Positions 53,101 through 61,652 of a DNA stretch of 64,000 nt are shown here, piece after piece; the stretch's first letter is position 1, and each line of letters starts with the position of its first letter. The notes below the pieces were generated by a model. It worked only from the letters and a program-made list of their open reading frames with translations, was not told the DNA's origin and did no database searches. The DNA lies in the NCBI GenBank assembly GCA_963560245.1, contig CAUWNS010000005.1, forward strand, positions 1-64,000, in the 5' to 3' direction. Source of the DNA: Pseudoruminococcus_B sp937901805 (GTDB lineage: Bacteria > Bacillota > Clostridia > Oscillospirales > Ruminococcaceae). The translations under genes and the position numbers were made by a program.

Positions 53101-53224
53101 AGGCCGATCCTCCTTGTATCATTGCATTCCTGCTTTGATTATAGGGCATTCCTCTTGTCAGATGGGCACGAAAATTGACGAATAGGCAAGTTGTGTGCTA
53201 TACTGGCAACGAGGTGAAGCACTG

Positions 53225-53395
53225 ATGAATTACAAAGAGGCATATTATTACCTGTTTAATGAAGTCAGCGATTTGATTGAGAAACTCAAAGAAATCCAGG
53301 AGACTTCCGAGGAGATCTGCATTGCACAATCCAAGTTGGATGCTTTTGAACAGGAACAAATGCAAAAGAGAAAAGATACCCCTTCCACCAAATAG
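53225..53395 (+). CDS. Small conserved-type helical protein
   Basis: 56 residues from ATG 53225 (GAGGTG upstream). It is nearly all charged helix (NEVSDLIEKLKEIQETSEEI), probably a coiled coil. Similar short proteins are common in Oscillospiraceae and Lachnospiraceae, with unknown function. A terminator overlaps its stop codon. Confidence 0.7.
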   Translation: MNYKEAYYYLFNEVSDLIEKLKEIQETSEEICIAQSKLDAFEQEQMQKRKDTPSTK

Positions 53396-53417
53396 GGAGT
53401 GGAAGAGGTATTTTTTT
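53375..53417. terminator. Terminator shared by the small gene and spoIIP
   Basis: Imperfect stem ATACCCCTTCCAC/GTGGAAGAGGTAT with a T7 run on the plus strand, between convergent genes. Confidence 0.75.
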
Positions 53418-54555
53418 ATCCTTTGAGCTGCTGCAATGTCTGTGACAGCGCTTTTCCAAACAGTTCTCCGGTATAAATCGCCTCATCTAGGGTGTTGGCA
53501 TGGCCGCCGACTTCAACCAGCAAAGAGCCATAGGTCAAATCCTGGTTGTAATGGCGGTAAGAAAACAGGACAGGGCGCGCCAGGGTTGGGAACATGGTGG
53601 AGGCATTATCCTGAATCATGGCGGCAAACCGGAGATTCTGCATGTAATTGGGCATATTCATGGTACCGTCGTCACATCCGGCAATCAGCATAAACTGGGC
53701 CGCCTTTTTCCCGTTGACCGTTGTGGTAGGAGCCACCCGGACTCCTCCGTCGCGCTCGATGGCGTCCCGGTGGACGTCGATGACGACTTTGATGGAAGGG
53801 TACTGGGTCAGGTATTTTTTGACCGTCTCTGCGGAGCGGTCATATGCTCCGTTGTAGGAGGGATAGTCGTGGACGGTGGCGTCATGGAGTACGCCGATTC
53901 CCGCATTTTCCAACTGTTTGACAATTTCATCCCCGACACGGACCATATTCTGCGTATTGTCCAGGGAGCGGGCGTTGTATGTTTTATCGTAAAAGTCCAC
54001 ATCGTGCATTTCGTAACTCTCGGTGGTATGGGTGTGCATGATCAGCACCTGGGGTTCCGTTCCTTCTGTGATGGTAATATCCGGCTTGTTTGCAATCTCC
54101 GCCTCTATGGTTTCCCGCGAGAGGTTTGTTGTGTTGCGGATAAATCCACTGCCCTTTTGAATATAGGTGGGACTGGAGCCGGTTGTGGCAAATTCTTCGT
54201 CGACAATATCCCCGGCGTCGGCCGGCCGTTCAATGGGTGCCTGAGAGGAACTGGCTGCCTGAGAAGAGGCGTCCTGAGAACTGGTATCGGATTGTGCCGG
54301 TTGAGAAGAAGGAGAGCTTGTATCACTCGAAACAGAGGAAGTATCCCCATAAGGGGAATAGTACTCCGCTTCCCCATTTAAATAGGAAATCCCGCCTTCC
54401 GGCATCTGGAGCAGGGCGGAGAGAAGCGCGGCTTTGTCTCCAAAATTTCCCAGAAGCGGCGCGATGGAGGCGGATACACGGATGGTAAGCAGGGCGCAGC
54501 CCAAAAAAGCAAGCGGCGCTATTAAACTCTTCATGGTAATTCTTTTTCGTTTCAC
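53416..54555 (-). CDS. spoIIP: Stage II sporulation protein P
   Basis: 379 residues from GTG 54555 (GGAGG 8 bases upstream). One N-terminal membrane helix, a Ser/Gln-rich linker (about 70-120) and a C-terminal SpoIIP domain with VLIMHTHTTESY, VIDVHRDAI and LLVEVGGHANTLDEA. This amidase/endopeptidase degrades septal peptidoglycan during engulfment with SpoIID and SpoIIM. It follows gpr on the same strand, the common clostridial order. Confidence 0.95.
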   Translation of the reverse strand: MKRKRITMKSLIAPLAFLGCALLTIRVSASIAPLLGNFGDKAALLSALLQMPEGGISYLNGEAEYYSPYGDTSSVSSDTSSPSSQPAQSDTSSQDASSQAASSSQAPIERPADAGDIVDEEFATTGSSPTYIQKGSGFIRNTTNLSRETIEAEIANKPDITITEGTEPQVLIMHTHTTESYEMHDVDFYDKTYNARSLDNTQNMVRVGDEIVKQLENAGIGVLHDATVHDYPSYNGAYDRSAETVKKYLTQYPSIKVVIDVHRDAIERDGGVRVAPTTTVNGKKAAQFMLIAGCDDGTMNMPNYMQNLRFAAMIQDNASTMFPTLARPVLFSYRHYNQDLTYGSLLVEVGGHANTLDEAIYTGELFGKALSQTLQQLKG

Positions 54556-54631
54556 ATTTTCATCCTCCGCTCAAAGACATCAAAAACAGGTTCACTGAAA
54601 ATGTATGAGCTGGGGAAGGCGGATATGACAG

Positions 54632-55510
54632 TCAGGCGGTGAGATACAGCAGCTCCCCGATTTTCAGCTGCGGCTGAAGCGCCATATTGATGGCAAGCGC
54701 AATCAAATGGGCGGCCTTTGTACTCAGCCGGTCGATGTCGCGCGGGGTCACCATCATGGGATTACCCTGTGGCTGCGTTTTTTCCAGCTCTTCACCGGAA
54801 AGCTCTTTGCCGAGCATGGCTTCCCCCAGGGTGGAGGCGTCGATGACAGTCGGGACTCCGATGGCAATTACCGGGATACCAAGGGTGTGCTCGCTGATTT
54901 CTTTCCGGCTGTTTTGTACGCCGGAACCGGGAGAAATCCCTGTATCGCACAGTTGGATGGTTGTCCCAAGCCTGTTCGCGTCTCCGGCGGCAAGTGCGTC
55001 GACGGCGAGGATGCAGCAGGGGGAGGTATCCGAGGAAATCGCCTTGAGGATTTCCTGTACTTCAAATCCGGTCTGTCCTAATACTCCGGGCGCCAGCGCG
55101 CTGACGGAGCGCAGCGGGCCGATGCCCATCTGCGAAACGATCTCTTTGGTCAGGTGTCTTGTAGCAAAAATTTTATCGGCGGCAAGAGGCCCCAGGATAT
55201 CCGGAGTGATGTCCCGGTTGCCCAGTCCGATAACCATGACGTGCCCTTTGTCGGGAATCATGGGCTTGAGTACGGAGCAGATCGCTTTAGCAAGCAATTC
55301 TCCGTCTTCGGCGTCTTCGCCGAATGGATCGGAACACAAAGTGATGTAGGTGCCCTTTGGTTTTCCGGTCTTGTAAAAGGCCTCGTCCGATGTGATTCGG
55401 ATCTGCTCAATTTTTACCCCGTTTTTTTCAAACTGCTCTTTTTCAATCCCGGACAGTTCCGCTTCTTGAATACGGGAACAGGCCTCTGCAGCAAGGTCGG
55501 TACGGATCAT
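54632..55510 (-). CDS. gpr: Germination protease GPR
   Basis: 292 residues. It degrades small acid-soluble spore proteins at germination. Family landmarks: MIRTDLAAEA at the N terminus, VMVIGLGNRDITPDILGP, ALAPGVLGQTG, CILAVDALAAGD and DTGISPGSGVQNSR. It is divergent from rpsT and upstream of spoIIP. The 76-bp gap before spoIIP contains no obvious terminator, so they may be co-transcribed. Confidence 0.96.
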   Translation of the reverse strand: MIRTDLAAEACSRIQEAELSGIEKEQFEKNGVKIEQIRITSDEAFYKTGKPKGTYITLCSDPFGEDAEDGELLAKAICSVLKPMIPDKGHVMVIGLGNRDITPDILGPLAADKIFATRHLTKEIVSQMGIGPLRSVSALAPGVLGQTGFEVQEILKAISSDTSPCCILAVDALAAGDANRLGTTIQLCDTGISPGSGVQNSRKEISEHTLGIPVIAIGVPTVIDASTLGEAMLGKELSGEELEKTQPQGNPMMVTPRDIDRLSTKAAHLIALAINMALQPQLKIGELLYLTA

Positions 55511-55632
55511 GGAAATTCCCTCTTTTCATCAATTTCTCTGTGCATAGTGTTGACCATAGAATGGAAAATAGTCCTGCTGTTTTCAAGAAACAGAAAAAAT
55601 AGAAAAAAGGAAGAAATTATTCTCATAGGTTC

Positions 55633-55661
55633 TTGATTTTTGGACAAAGAAATGATAAGAT
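55633..55661 (+). promoter_or_regulatory. Promoter of rpsT
   Basis: TTGATT (55633-55638), a 17-base spacer and TAAGAT (55656-55661), followed by AGAAGGAGGTG and the ATG at 55699. Confidence 0.6.
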
Positions 55662-55698
55662 AACTTGTACTGTCATGGACTCAGAAGGAGGTGTGACT

Positions 55699-55959
55699 AT
55701 GCCGAACATTAAATCTGCGAAGAAGAGAGTCAAGGTCAACGCGACAAAAGCACTCCACAACAAAGCTTTGAAGTCCAACCTGAAAACTACCCTGAAGCAT
55801 GCGAATGCCGCAATCGAGGCAAATGAGGCTGACAAGGCGGAGGCTGTTAAGGTTGCGATCAAAAAGATCGACCAGGCTTGCGCAAAAGGTTTGCTCCACA
55901 AAAACAGCGCAGCTAGAAAAAAATCTCAGCTTGCCCGCAAACTGAACAAAGTCGGTTAA
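55699..55959 (+). CDS. rpsT: 30S ribosomal protein S20
   Basis: 86 residues, normal length. It starts MPNIKSAKKRVKVN and has the lysine-rich helices that bind 16S rRNA (KGLLHKNSAARKKSQLARKLN). A near-perfect ribosome-binding site precedes the ATG; the frame upstream of it is not coding. Confidence 0.97.
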   Translation: MPNIKSAKKRVKVNATKALHNKALKSNLKTTLKHANAAIEANEADKAEAVKVAIKKIDQACAKGLLHKNSAARKKSQLARKLNKVG

Positions 55960-56117
55960 TCCCGGCTGCAAAAGGGATGTCCAGGCATCCTGATCGCAGT
56001 GCCTGTAGCATAAGTTGTTGATTTTCCGTAAACAATTGCCCTTAAAGGTTGACGCGGGCCTCTTCTCCTACTATGATAGAGAAAAGGAAACCAGAACATT
56101 GACTGGGGGAAGCGGAC

Positions 56118-56270
56118 ATGAATTTGAAAAACTTTGTTACCAAGGTCCTGCCGATTGTCGCTTCCATTTTCGTTATGGCAGCGTCACTTGCTTTTATCAT
56201 TATGAAGCTTATGGGAGACCGGGCGTATCGTGAAAAGTGGAAAGACTATAACGATTGCGGTCTTGCCTAA
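56118..56270 (+). CDS. 50-residue single-pass membrane protein
   Basis: ATG 56118 with GGGGGA about 7 bases upstream, TAA 56268-56270. A single membrane helix (VLPIVASIFVMAASLAFIIMKLM) is followed by a charged tail ending KWKDYNDCGLA. The tail pattern KWKDYxDCG recurs, as I recall, in small proteins of related Clostridia. The function is unknown. It lies downstream of rpsT with a strong terminator after it. Confidence 0.7.
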   Translation: MNLKNFVTKVLPIVASIFVMAASLAFIIMKLMGDRAYREKWKDYNDCGLA

Positions 56271-56311
56271 TTTTTTCGGTTTAGTAACCAATGTAACAAC
56301 AAATGTAATGG

Positions 56312-56343
56312 ACAGCCTGACAATTCGTCAGGCTGTTTTTTTC
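56312..56343 (+). terminator. Terminator of the small membrane protein gene
   Basis: ACAGCCTGAC-AATTC-GTCAGGCTGT, a perfect 10-bp stem followed by T7. Confidence 0.9.
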
Positions 56344-56357
56344 GATATTAGTTAAGC

Positions 56358-56393
56358 AGACAGAGGAGAAGACGATCGTCTTCTCCTCTGTCT
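56358..56393. terminator. 36-base perfect palindrome, probable terminator
   Basis: Each 18-base half is the exact reverse complement of the other, and the flanks TAAG/CTTA extend it. It lies 15 bases beyond the methyltransferase stop (minus strand), but no T run follows. Confidence 0.6.
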
Positions 56394-56408
56394 ACTTAAA
56401 AACTGTTT

Positions 56409-57191
56409 TTATTTCTTTTTCGCCCATAAAATAGCACGGTCGGTATCTTCACCAATTGGAGTTCGAAGGTAATCCCCATATTCTACTTGTATAGAGAATC
56501 CTGCCTTGGAAAGATAGGCGCGGATTTCCTCCAACCGGGGAAAATGTTTTTCTTCAGGCTCTTCGACTACAAAAAATTGCCCCTTGCAGTCCGTCAGTTC
56601 ATATCGCCGCAGGAACCGGCAGGTTCCCGTGTTTTTGTCAAAGGTATTGTTTGTAAGCAGCATTTTTCCAGTAGTACCCAAGCTATCCGTTCCCTCAAAG
56701 ACCACCCGATCGTCTGAACATTCGAACCATTCTTCCGGATTTAAAGTATAACCGTAATCGATAAACAGGGCGCCTCCCGGACGTAGAGCCTTGGCTGCCT
56801 TTTTAATCAGAATTTGCTGTGCAGTTTGATATATGCAGTCAGAGACGATGTTAAGCAGAAAATTTGCAGCGATGACAACTACATCATATCCGGTTCCCCA
56901 GTCTTCTACGATTACATCTGCTTTTTTCCAGGAGAGATTGTCCATACCCTTTGTTTTTAAAGGGATCTTTTCTAGCATGGATTCATCCAAATCCAAACCG
57001 GTCACATAATGTCCAGCCTTGGCTAATGGAATTAGAATCCGACCGGATCCACAGGCAATTTCTAAAATCCGTTTTGGAGAATCACCCAAAAGAGAAAGCA
57101 AAAATGCAGCGTCTTGTGTTTCCGTTTCTTCTTGGTCATATAAATCTGCATTCCAATGGGAAAGAAGTTTTTGTTTTTGTTCACGATTCAA
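56409..57191 (-). CDS. Class I SAM-dependent methyltransferase
   Basis: 260 residues. SAM motif I is ILEIACGSGRILIPLAKAG, the acidic motif is VTGLDLDESM, and the later motif is ALRPGGALFIDYG. The N-terminal helix cap HWNADLYDQEETETQDAAF is typical of small-molecule methyltransferases. The substrate is unknown. The GGAGGAT ribosome-binding site is good. Single gene. Confidence 0.9.
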   Translation of the reverse strand: MNREQKQKLLSHWNADLYDQEETETQDAAFLLSLLGDSPKRILEIACGSGRILIPLAKAGHYVTGLDLDESMLEKIPLKTKGMDNLSWKKADVIVEDWGTGYDVVVIAANFLLNIVSDCIYQTAQQILIKKAAKALRPGGALFIDYGYTLNPEEWFECSDDRVVFEGTDSLGTTGKMLLTNNTFDKNTGTCRFLRRYELTDCKGQFFVVEEPEEKHFPRLEEIRAYLSKAGFSIQVEYGDYLRTPIGEDTDRAILWAKKK

Positions 57192-57396
57192 AATAAAATC
57201 CTCCTTAATTGGCGGAGGGTTATCTGTCGAGACCCCTCCTGTTTCTGCTGTTTTTTATATGAGTTCTGTTTTTCATAACAACCACCCTTTCTGAAAATGA
57301 TCTGAAATCAGATAATTTCAATTTTGTTTTCATTTTACTTATGTAATTTTAAGATATCAATCCCTGGATAAAAGAAAGGCCTTTTCAAATTTCCTC

Positions 57397-57451
57397 TTGA
57401 CATCGGGAAAAACCGGGTTATAATAATTGTATGATTGTATACAATTATTAT
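57397..57451 (+). promoter_or_regulatory. Promoter and GntR-type operator of Re-citrate synthase
   Basis: TTGACA (57397-57402), a 16-base spacer and TATAAT (57419-57424). Overlapping the -10 and start are 13-base inverted arms (57420-57432 and 57439-57451) and a perfect palindrome ATTGTATACAAT (57434-57445), the TNGTNNNACNA kind bound by FadR/FCD-type GntR proteins. The cluster encodes just such a regulator at 58954. Confidence 0.7.
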
Positions 57452-57480
57452 AGTATCCAATTGCCGCGGGAGGGAAATGT

Positions 57481-58848
57481 ATGATCGAGAGAAGCAAAAA
57501 GACAAATTTACTGGAACAATCGCTCTACCGGTATTCTCTGCAGGATATCGAAAATCCGAACCTCTACCGGCAGATCTACCCGTATGATGCGGTGCCAAAA
57601 GTGACCTTTAACCACCGCCATGTTCCAATTAACATGCCAAACGATATCTGGATTACGGACACGACCTTTCGCGATGGGCAGCAGTCCAGAGCGCCGTATG
57701 AGGTGCACCAGATCGTCGATCTGTTCAAAATGATGTCCCGCCTTGGCGGACCGAACGGAATGATCCGCCAGACCGAGTTTTTCATGTACAGCCAAAAAGA
57801 TAGAGAGGCGCTGTATAAATGTATGGAACTCGGACTGGAATTCCCTCAAATTACCACCTGGATTCGCGCCTCCAAAGAGGATTTTAAACTGGTCAAGGAC
57901 ATTGGCGTGAAAGAGACGGGAATCCTGGTGAGCTGTTCGGATTACCATATCTTCAAAAAGCTCGGGAAAACCAGGAAACAGGCGATGGAGATGTATCTTT
58001 CCGTTGTGGCGCAGGCGCTGGAGATGGGAATCCGTCCGCGCTGCCACTTGGAAGATATTACCCGTGCAGATTTCTACGGATTTGTCGTCCCCTTTGTCAA
58101 TGAACTGATGAAGATGTCCAAAGACGCCGGAATTCCGGTGAAAATCCGTGCCTGTGACACGATGGGCTTTGGTTCATCCTTTCCGGGCGTTGCTCTGCCG
58201 CGAAGCGTTCCCGGTATTGTCTACGGCCTCAACCACTATTCGGAAGTTCCAAGCGAAATGCTGGAATGGCATGGACACAATGACTTTTACAAGGCAGTGA
58301 CCAATGCATCCAATGCATGGCTTTATGGGGCCTCGGCGGTCAACTGTACTCTGCTCGGCATCGGGGAGCGCACTGGGAATGTGCCGCTGGAAGCGATGGT
58401 ATTTGAATACGCCTCCATGACGGGGGATTTTAACGGGATGGATCCGACCGTTATCACCGAGATTGCCGATTACTATGAAACAGAGATTGGATATCATATC
58501 CCGGAGATGACCCCCTTTGTGGGTAAGAATTTCAATGTGACCCGCGCAGGAATCCATGCGGACGGCCTGCTCAAGGATGAGGAGATATACAATATCTTTG
58601 ATACGCAGAAAATTCTCAACCGTCCGGCCGAAGTTTCCATCAGCAATACCTCCGGGCTTGCAGGAATTGCCTACTGGATCAATGCGCATTACCGTCTTAG
58701 CGGAGATGCCCAGATAGAAAAGCGTGCGCCTCTTGTCGCCTATATTAAGGAATGGGTGGATGTCCAGTATGCGTCTGGACGCCAGACTGTCATGAGTGAT
58801 GAGGAGATTGAAAAACTGGTCGAGGAATTCCAGTCGGCAGAAAAATAA
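57481..58848 (+). CDS. Citrate synthase, Re-type (HMGL-like)
   Basis: 455 residues of the DRE-TIM metallolyase superfamily: WITDTTFRDGQQ (57-68) has the D/R catalytic pair, and the metal motif H264-G-H266-N-D is in EWHGHND. Generic annotation would call it 2-isopropylmalate or homocitrate synthase. The length, the N-terminal extension before WITDTTFRDGQQ, and the genes for aconitase and isocitrate dehydrogenase on the same strand match the Re-citrate synthase known from Clostridium kluyveri. It condenses acetyl-CoA and oxaloacetate to citrate. The gene symbol is left empty because usage varies. Confidence 0.8.
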   Translation: MIERSKKTNLLEQSLYRYSLQDIENPNLYRQIYPYDAVPKVTFNHRHVPINMPNDIWITDTTFRDGQQSRAPYEVHQIVDLFKMMSRLGGPNGMIRQTEFFMYSQKDREALYKCMELGLEFPQITTWIRASKEDFKLVKDIGVKETGILVSCSDYHIFKKLGKTRKQAMEMYLSVVAQALEMGIRPRCHLEDITRADFYGFVVPFVNELMKMSKDAGIPVKIRACDTMGFGSSFPGVALPRSVPGIVYGLNHYSEVPSEMLEWHGHNDFYKAVTNASNAWLYGASAVNCTLLGIGERTGNVPLEAMVFEYASMTGDFNGMDPTVITEIADYYETEIGYHIPEMTPFVGKNFNVTRAGIHADGLLKDEEIYNIFDTQKILNRPAEVSISNTSGLAGIAYWINAHYRLSGDAQIEKRAPLVAYIKEWVDVQYASGRQTVMSDEEIEKLVEEFQSAEK

Positions 58849-58953
58849 AGAGAGAATGGGGAAAGACCGGGATTTTGCAGAATTTTGTCCCAAAGGGATG
58901 AAAAACTGCTATAATACAGGAGTACAAATACTCAAGAATTCCGGAGGCAGTTT

Positions 58954-59643
58954 ATGAATCGCAATCAGACAGAAGCACATCCAAAATCGGTTACGGCCGA
59001 TAACACCAGCTCCCTGAGCGCCAGGGTATTCGAGGAGTTGGAAGACGGTATATTAAGCGGGCAGATCCCATCCGGAGAAAACCTGATTGAACTCAAGCTG
59101 TCCTCGGAGATGGGGGTTTCCCGTACCCCGGTACGGGAAGCTATCCGCATGCTTGAACAAAAGGGGCTTGTCCAGATTATCCCGAATAAGGGCGCTGTTG
59201 TCCTTGGGATCAGTGAAAAGGATTTGAAAGATATCTATACTATCCGTATGTATATTGAAGGGCTGGCCTCCCGGTGGGCGGCGGAAAACATTTCCGAAGA
59301 ACAGGCGCAGGAGTTGACGGAAATTGTTGATTTGCAGGAATTTTATAACGTCAAGCAGGCAAATGGAAAAATCAATGATCTGGATTCTAGGTTTCATGAA
59401 AAAATCTATGAGATTTCCGGAAGCAGGACCTTGCAGCACACACTGGGTGATCTGCACCATATGATCCAGCGTTACCGTAAGCTTTCATTTTCCGCAGCGG
59501 GACGGGCAGAAAAGGCCATCCAGGAACATCGGGAAATTCTGGATGCTATCTGCCGTCATGACGGGGAGCAGGCGGAGCGTCTGACGATCCAGCATATTGC
59601 AAAAGCAAGGGAAAATTTGCTGTATTTGATCAAGGAACAGTAA
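58954..59643 (+). CDS. GntR family regulator, FCD type
   Basis: 229 residues. The winged helix (LELKLSSEMGVSRTPVREAIRMLEQKGLVQIIPNKGAVV, read in parts) is followed by an all-helical FCD domain with metal/ligand residues (DLDSRFHEKIYEISGS, EHREILDAI). Placed between citrate synthase and aconitase genes, it probably senses a TCA acid and represses via ATTGTATACAAT at 57434. A weaker inverted repeat GAGTA-CAAA-TACTC (58920-58933) after TATAAT (58910-58915) may give autoregulation. Confidence 0.92.
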   Translation: MNRNQTEAHPKSVTADNTSSLSARVFEELEDGILSGQIPSGENLIELKLSSEMGVSRTPVREAIRMLEQKGLVQIIPNKGAVVLGISEKDLKDIYTIRMYIEGLASRWAAENISEEQAQELTEIVDLQEFYNVKQANGKINDLDSRFHEKIYEISGSRTLQHTLGDLHHMIQRYRKLSFSAAGRAEKAIQEHREILDAICRHDGEQAERLTIQHIAKARENLLYLIKEQ

Positions 59644-59696
59644 AGACGGCAAAAAAGACAGAAAACGCCGTATTGGGGAGAGAGGAGTATTTGACC

Positions 59697-61628
59697 ATGG
59701 GCTATACTTTAGCGCAGAAAATCATCAAAGATCATCTGATGGATGGGGACATGGCGCCGGGCGGTGAAATCGGGCTGAAAATTGACCAGACCCTCACGCA
59801 GGATGCCACCGGGACGATGGCGTATCTGGAATTTGAGGCAATGGGGATTGACCGCGTCAAGACGGAACGCTCAGTCGCCTATATTGACCACAACACCCTG
59901 CAGTCCGGTTTTGAAAATGCAGATGATCACAAATATATCCAGACCGTCGCTGCAAAACATGGAATCTATTTTTCAAGGCCGGGCAATGGAATCTGTCACC
60001 AGGTTCATCTGGAACGGTTCGGAAAACCGGGAAAGACTCTGGTTGGATCGGACAGCCATACCCCGACGGGCGGCGGGCTGGGGATGCTCGCCATGGGTGC
60101 CGGGGGACTGGATGTTGCGGTTGCCATGGGCGGAGGGGCTTATTACATCAATATGCCCCGCATCGTCAATATGGAGCTTACCGGGAAACTCTCTCCCTGG
60201 GTCAGCGCAAAAGATATCATTTTGGAAGTACTGCGCCGTCTGACGGTAAAAGGCGGAGTGGGTAAAATTATCGAATATACCGGGGAAGGGGTGGCGTCCC
60301 TGTCCATTCCGGAGCGTGCTACCATTGCCAATATGGGTGCGGAACTCGGCGCGACCAGTTCCATTTTCCCCTCCGATGAGGTCACCCATGCATTTCTCAG
60401 GGCACAGGGAAGGGAAGGGGATTTCGTACCCCTGGCTCCGGATGCAGATGCGGTCTATGATGAGCACTATATGATTGATTTGAGTGCTCTACGTCCCCTG
60501 GCGGCATGTCCGCATAGTCCGGACAATGTCCATCCGGTCAGTGAACTCTCCCATGTCAAGGTGGATCAGGTCTGTATCGGTTCGTGTACAAACTCCTCAC
60601 TTGCCGATATGCTCAAAGTGGCGGCGATTTTGAAGGGGAAGACAATCCATCCGGATGTCAGCGTCTCTATTTCCCCTGGTTCCAAGCAGGTATTCCGGAT
60701 GCTCGCGGACTGCGGCGCCTTGTCTGATCTGATTGCGGCCGGCGCAAGGGTGCTGGAGTGCACCTGCGGGCCCTGTATCGGGATGGGCTTCTCCCCCTCT
60801 TCCAAGGGGGTAAGTGTACGGACGTTTAACCGCAACTTTGAAGGACGCAGCGGCACGGCGGATGCACAGGTTTATCTGACTGGCCCGGAAACGGCTGCGG
60901 CCTGTGCGCTGACCGGCTATCTCACCGATCCCTCCACGCTGGGGCAGGCGCCGGAGATTTCCCTGCCGGAAAAATTTTTGATTGACGACCGGATGGTGCT
61001 CCCACCCTGTACTGTAGAGGAAGCGCCGGCGGCACAGGTGGTGCGCGGCCCGAATATCAAGCCGGTTCCGATGGGGGAACCGCTCTCCCAGTCATTGTGC
61101 GCGGACGTTTTGCTCAAAGTCGGAGACAATATCACAACGGATCACATCATGCCCGCCGGGGCAAAGGTATTGCCTTATCGATCCAACATCCCGCATCTGT
61201 CCCAGTTCTGTTTTTACCAGGTGGATCCGGAGTTTTCCTCCCGTGCAAAGCGAGCCGGTCAGGGAATGATTGTTGCGGGCGCAAACTACGGACAGGGTTC
61301 TTCCAGGGAGCATGCGGCTCTGGTCCCGCTTTATCTGGGAATCCGTGCAATCCTTGCGGTGAGTTTTGCGAGAATCCATAAGGCCAACCTGATTAACGCC
61401 GGGATTTTACCGCTCACCTTTGCCAATGCAGAGGACTATAGCCGGATTGCAGAAGGGGACACCCTTTCCATTGACGGACTTTCGGATATCACAGCAGGAA
61501 AATCGGAGTTCCTTTTGGAAAACCGGACAACGGGGATTCAAATTCCGCTTGTACTGGATTGCTCGGAACGCCAGCGCCGGATTTTACAGGCCGGTGGACT
61601 GCTTAGTTTTACAAAAAATCAGAAATAG
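59697..61628 (+). CDS. Aconitate hydratase (Aquifex-type)
   Basis: 643 residues from ATG 59697, preferred over TTG 59673 because GAGAGGAG fits the ATG. Fe-S ligands C297 (GSCTNSS), C357 and C360 (CTCGPCIGMG) are all present. The swivel domain is at the C-terminal end (TTDHIMPAG, GANYGQGSSREHAAL). This shorter single-chain form is the putative Aquifex-type aconitase. It isomerises citrate to isocitrate, following the Re-citrate synthase. Confidence 0.93.
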   Translation: MGYTLAQKIIKDHLMDGDMAPGGEIGLKIDQTLTQDATGTMAYLEFEAMGIDRVKTERSVAYIDHNTLQSGFENADDHKYIQTVAAKHGIYFSRPGNGICHQVHLERFGKPGKTLVGSDSHTPTGGGLGMLAMGAGGLDVAVAMGGGAYYINMPRIVNMELTGKLSPWVSAKDIILEVLRRLTVKGGVGKIIEYTGEGVASLSIPERATIANMGAELGATSSIFPSDEVTHAFLRAQGREGDFVPLAPDADAVYDEHYMIDLSALRPLAACPHSPDNVHPVSELSHVKVDQVCIGSCTNSSLADMLKVAAILKGKTIHPDVSVSISPGSKQVFRMLADCGALSDLIAAGARVLECTCGPCIGMGFSPSSKGVSVRTFNRNFEGRSGTADAQVYLTGPETAAACALTGYLTDPSTLGQAPEISLPEKFLIDDRMVLPPCTVEEAPAAQVVRGPNIKPVPMGEPLSQSLCADVLLKVGDNITTDHIMPAGAKVLPYRSNIPHLSQFCFYQVDPEFSSRAKRAGQGMIVAGANYGQGSSREHAALVPLYLGIRAILAVSFARIHKANLINAGILPLTFANAEDYSRIAEGDTLSIDGLSDITAGKSEFLLENRTTGIQIPLVLDCSERQRRILQAGGLLSFTKNQK

Positions 61629-61652
61629 AGAAAATCACAGGGGGATACGACG

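Noticed and set aside
57481..58848. 2-isopropylmalate or homocitrate synthase
   Set aside because: The superfamily motif is shared, but the neighbours aconitase and isocitrate dehydrogenase, plus the protein length and N terminus, favour Re-citrate synthase.
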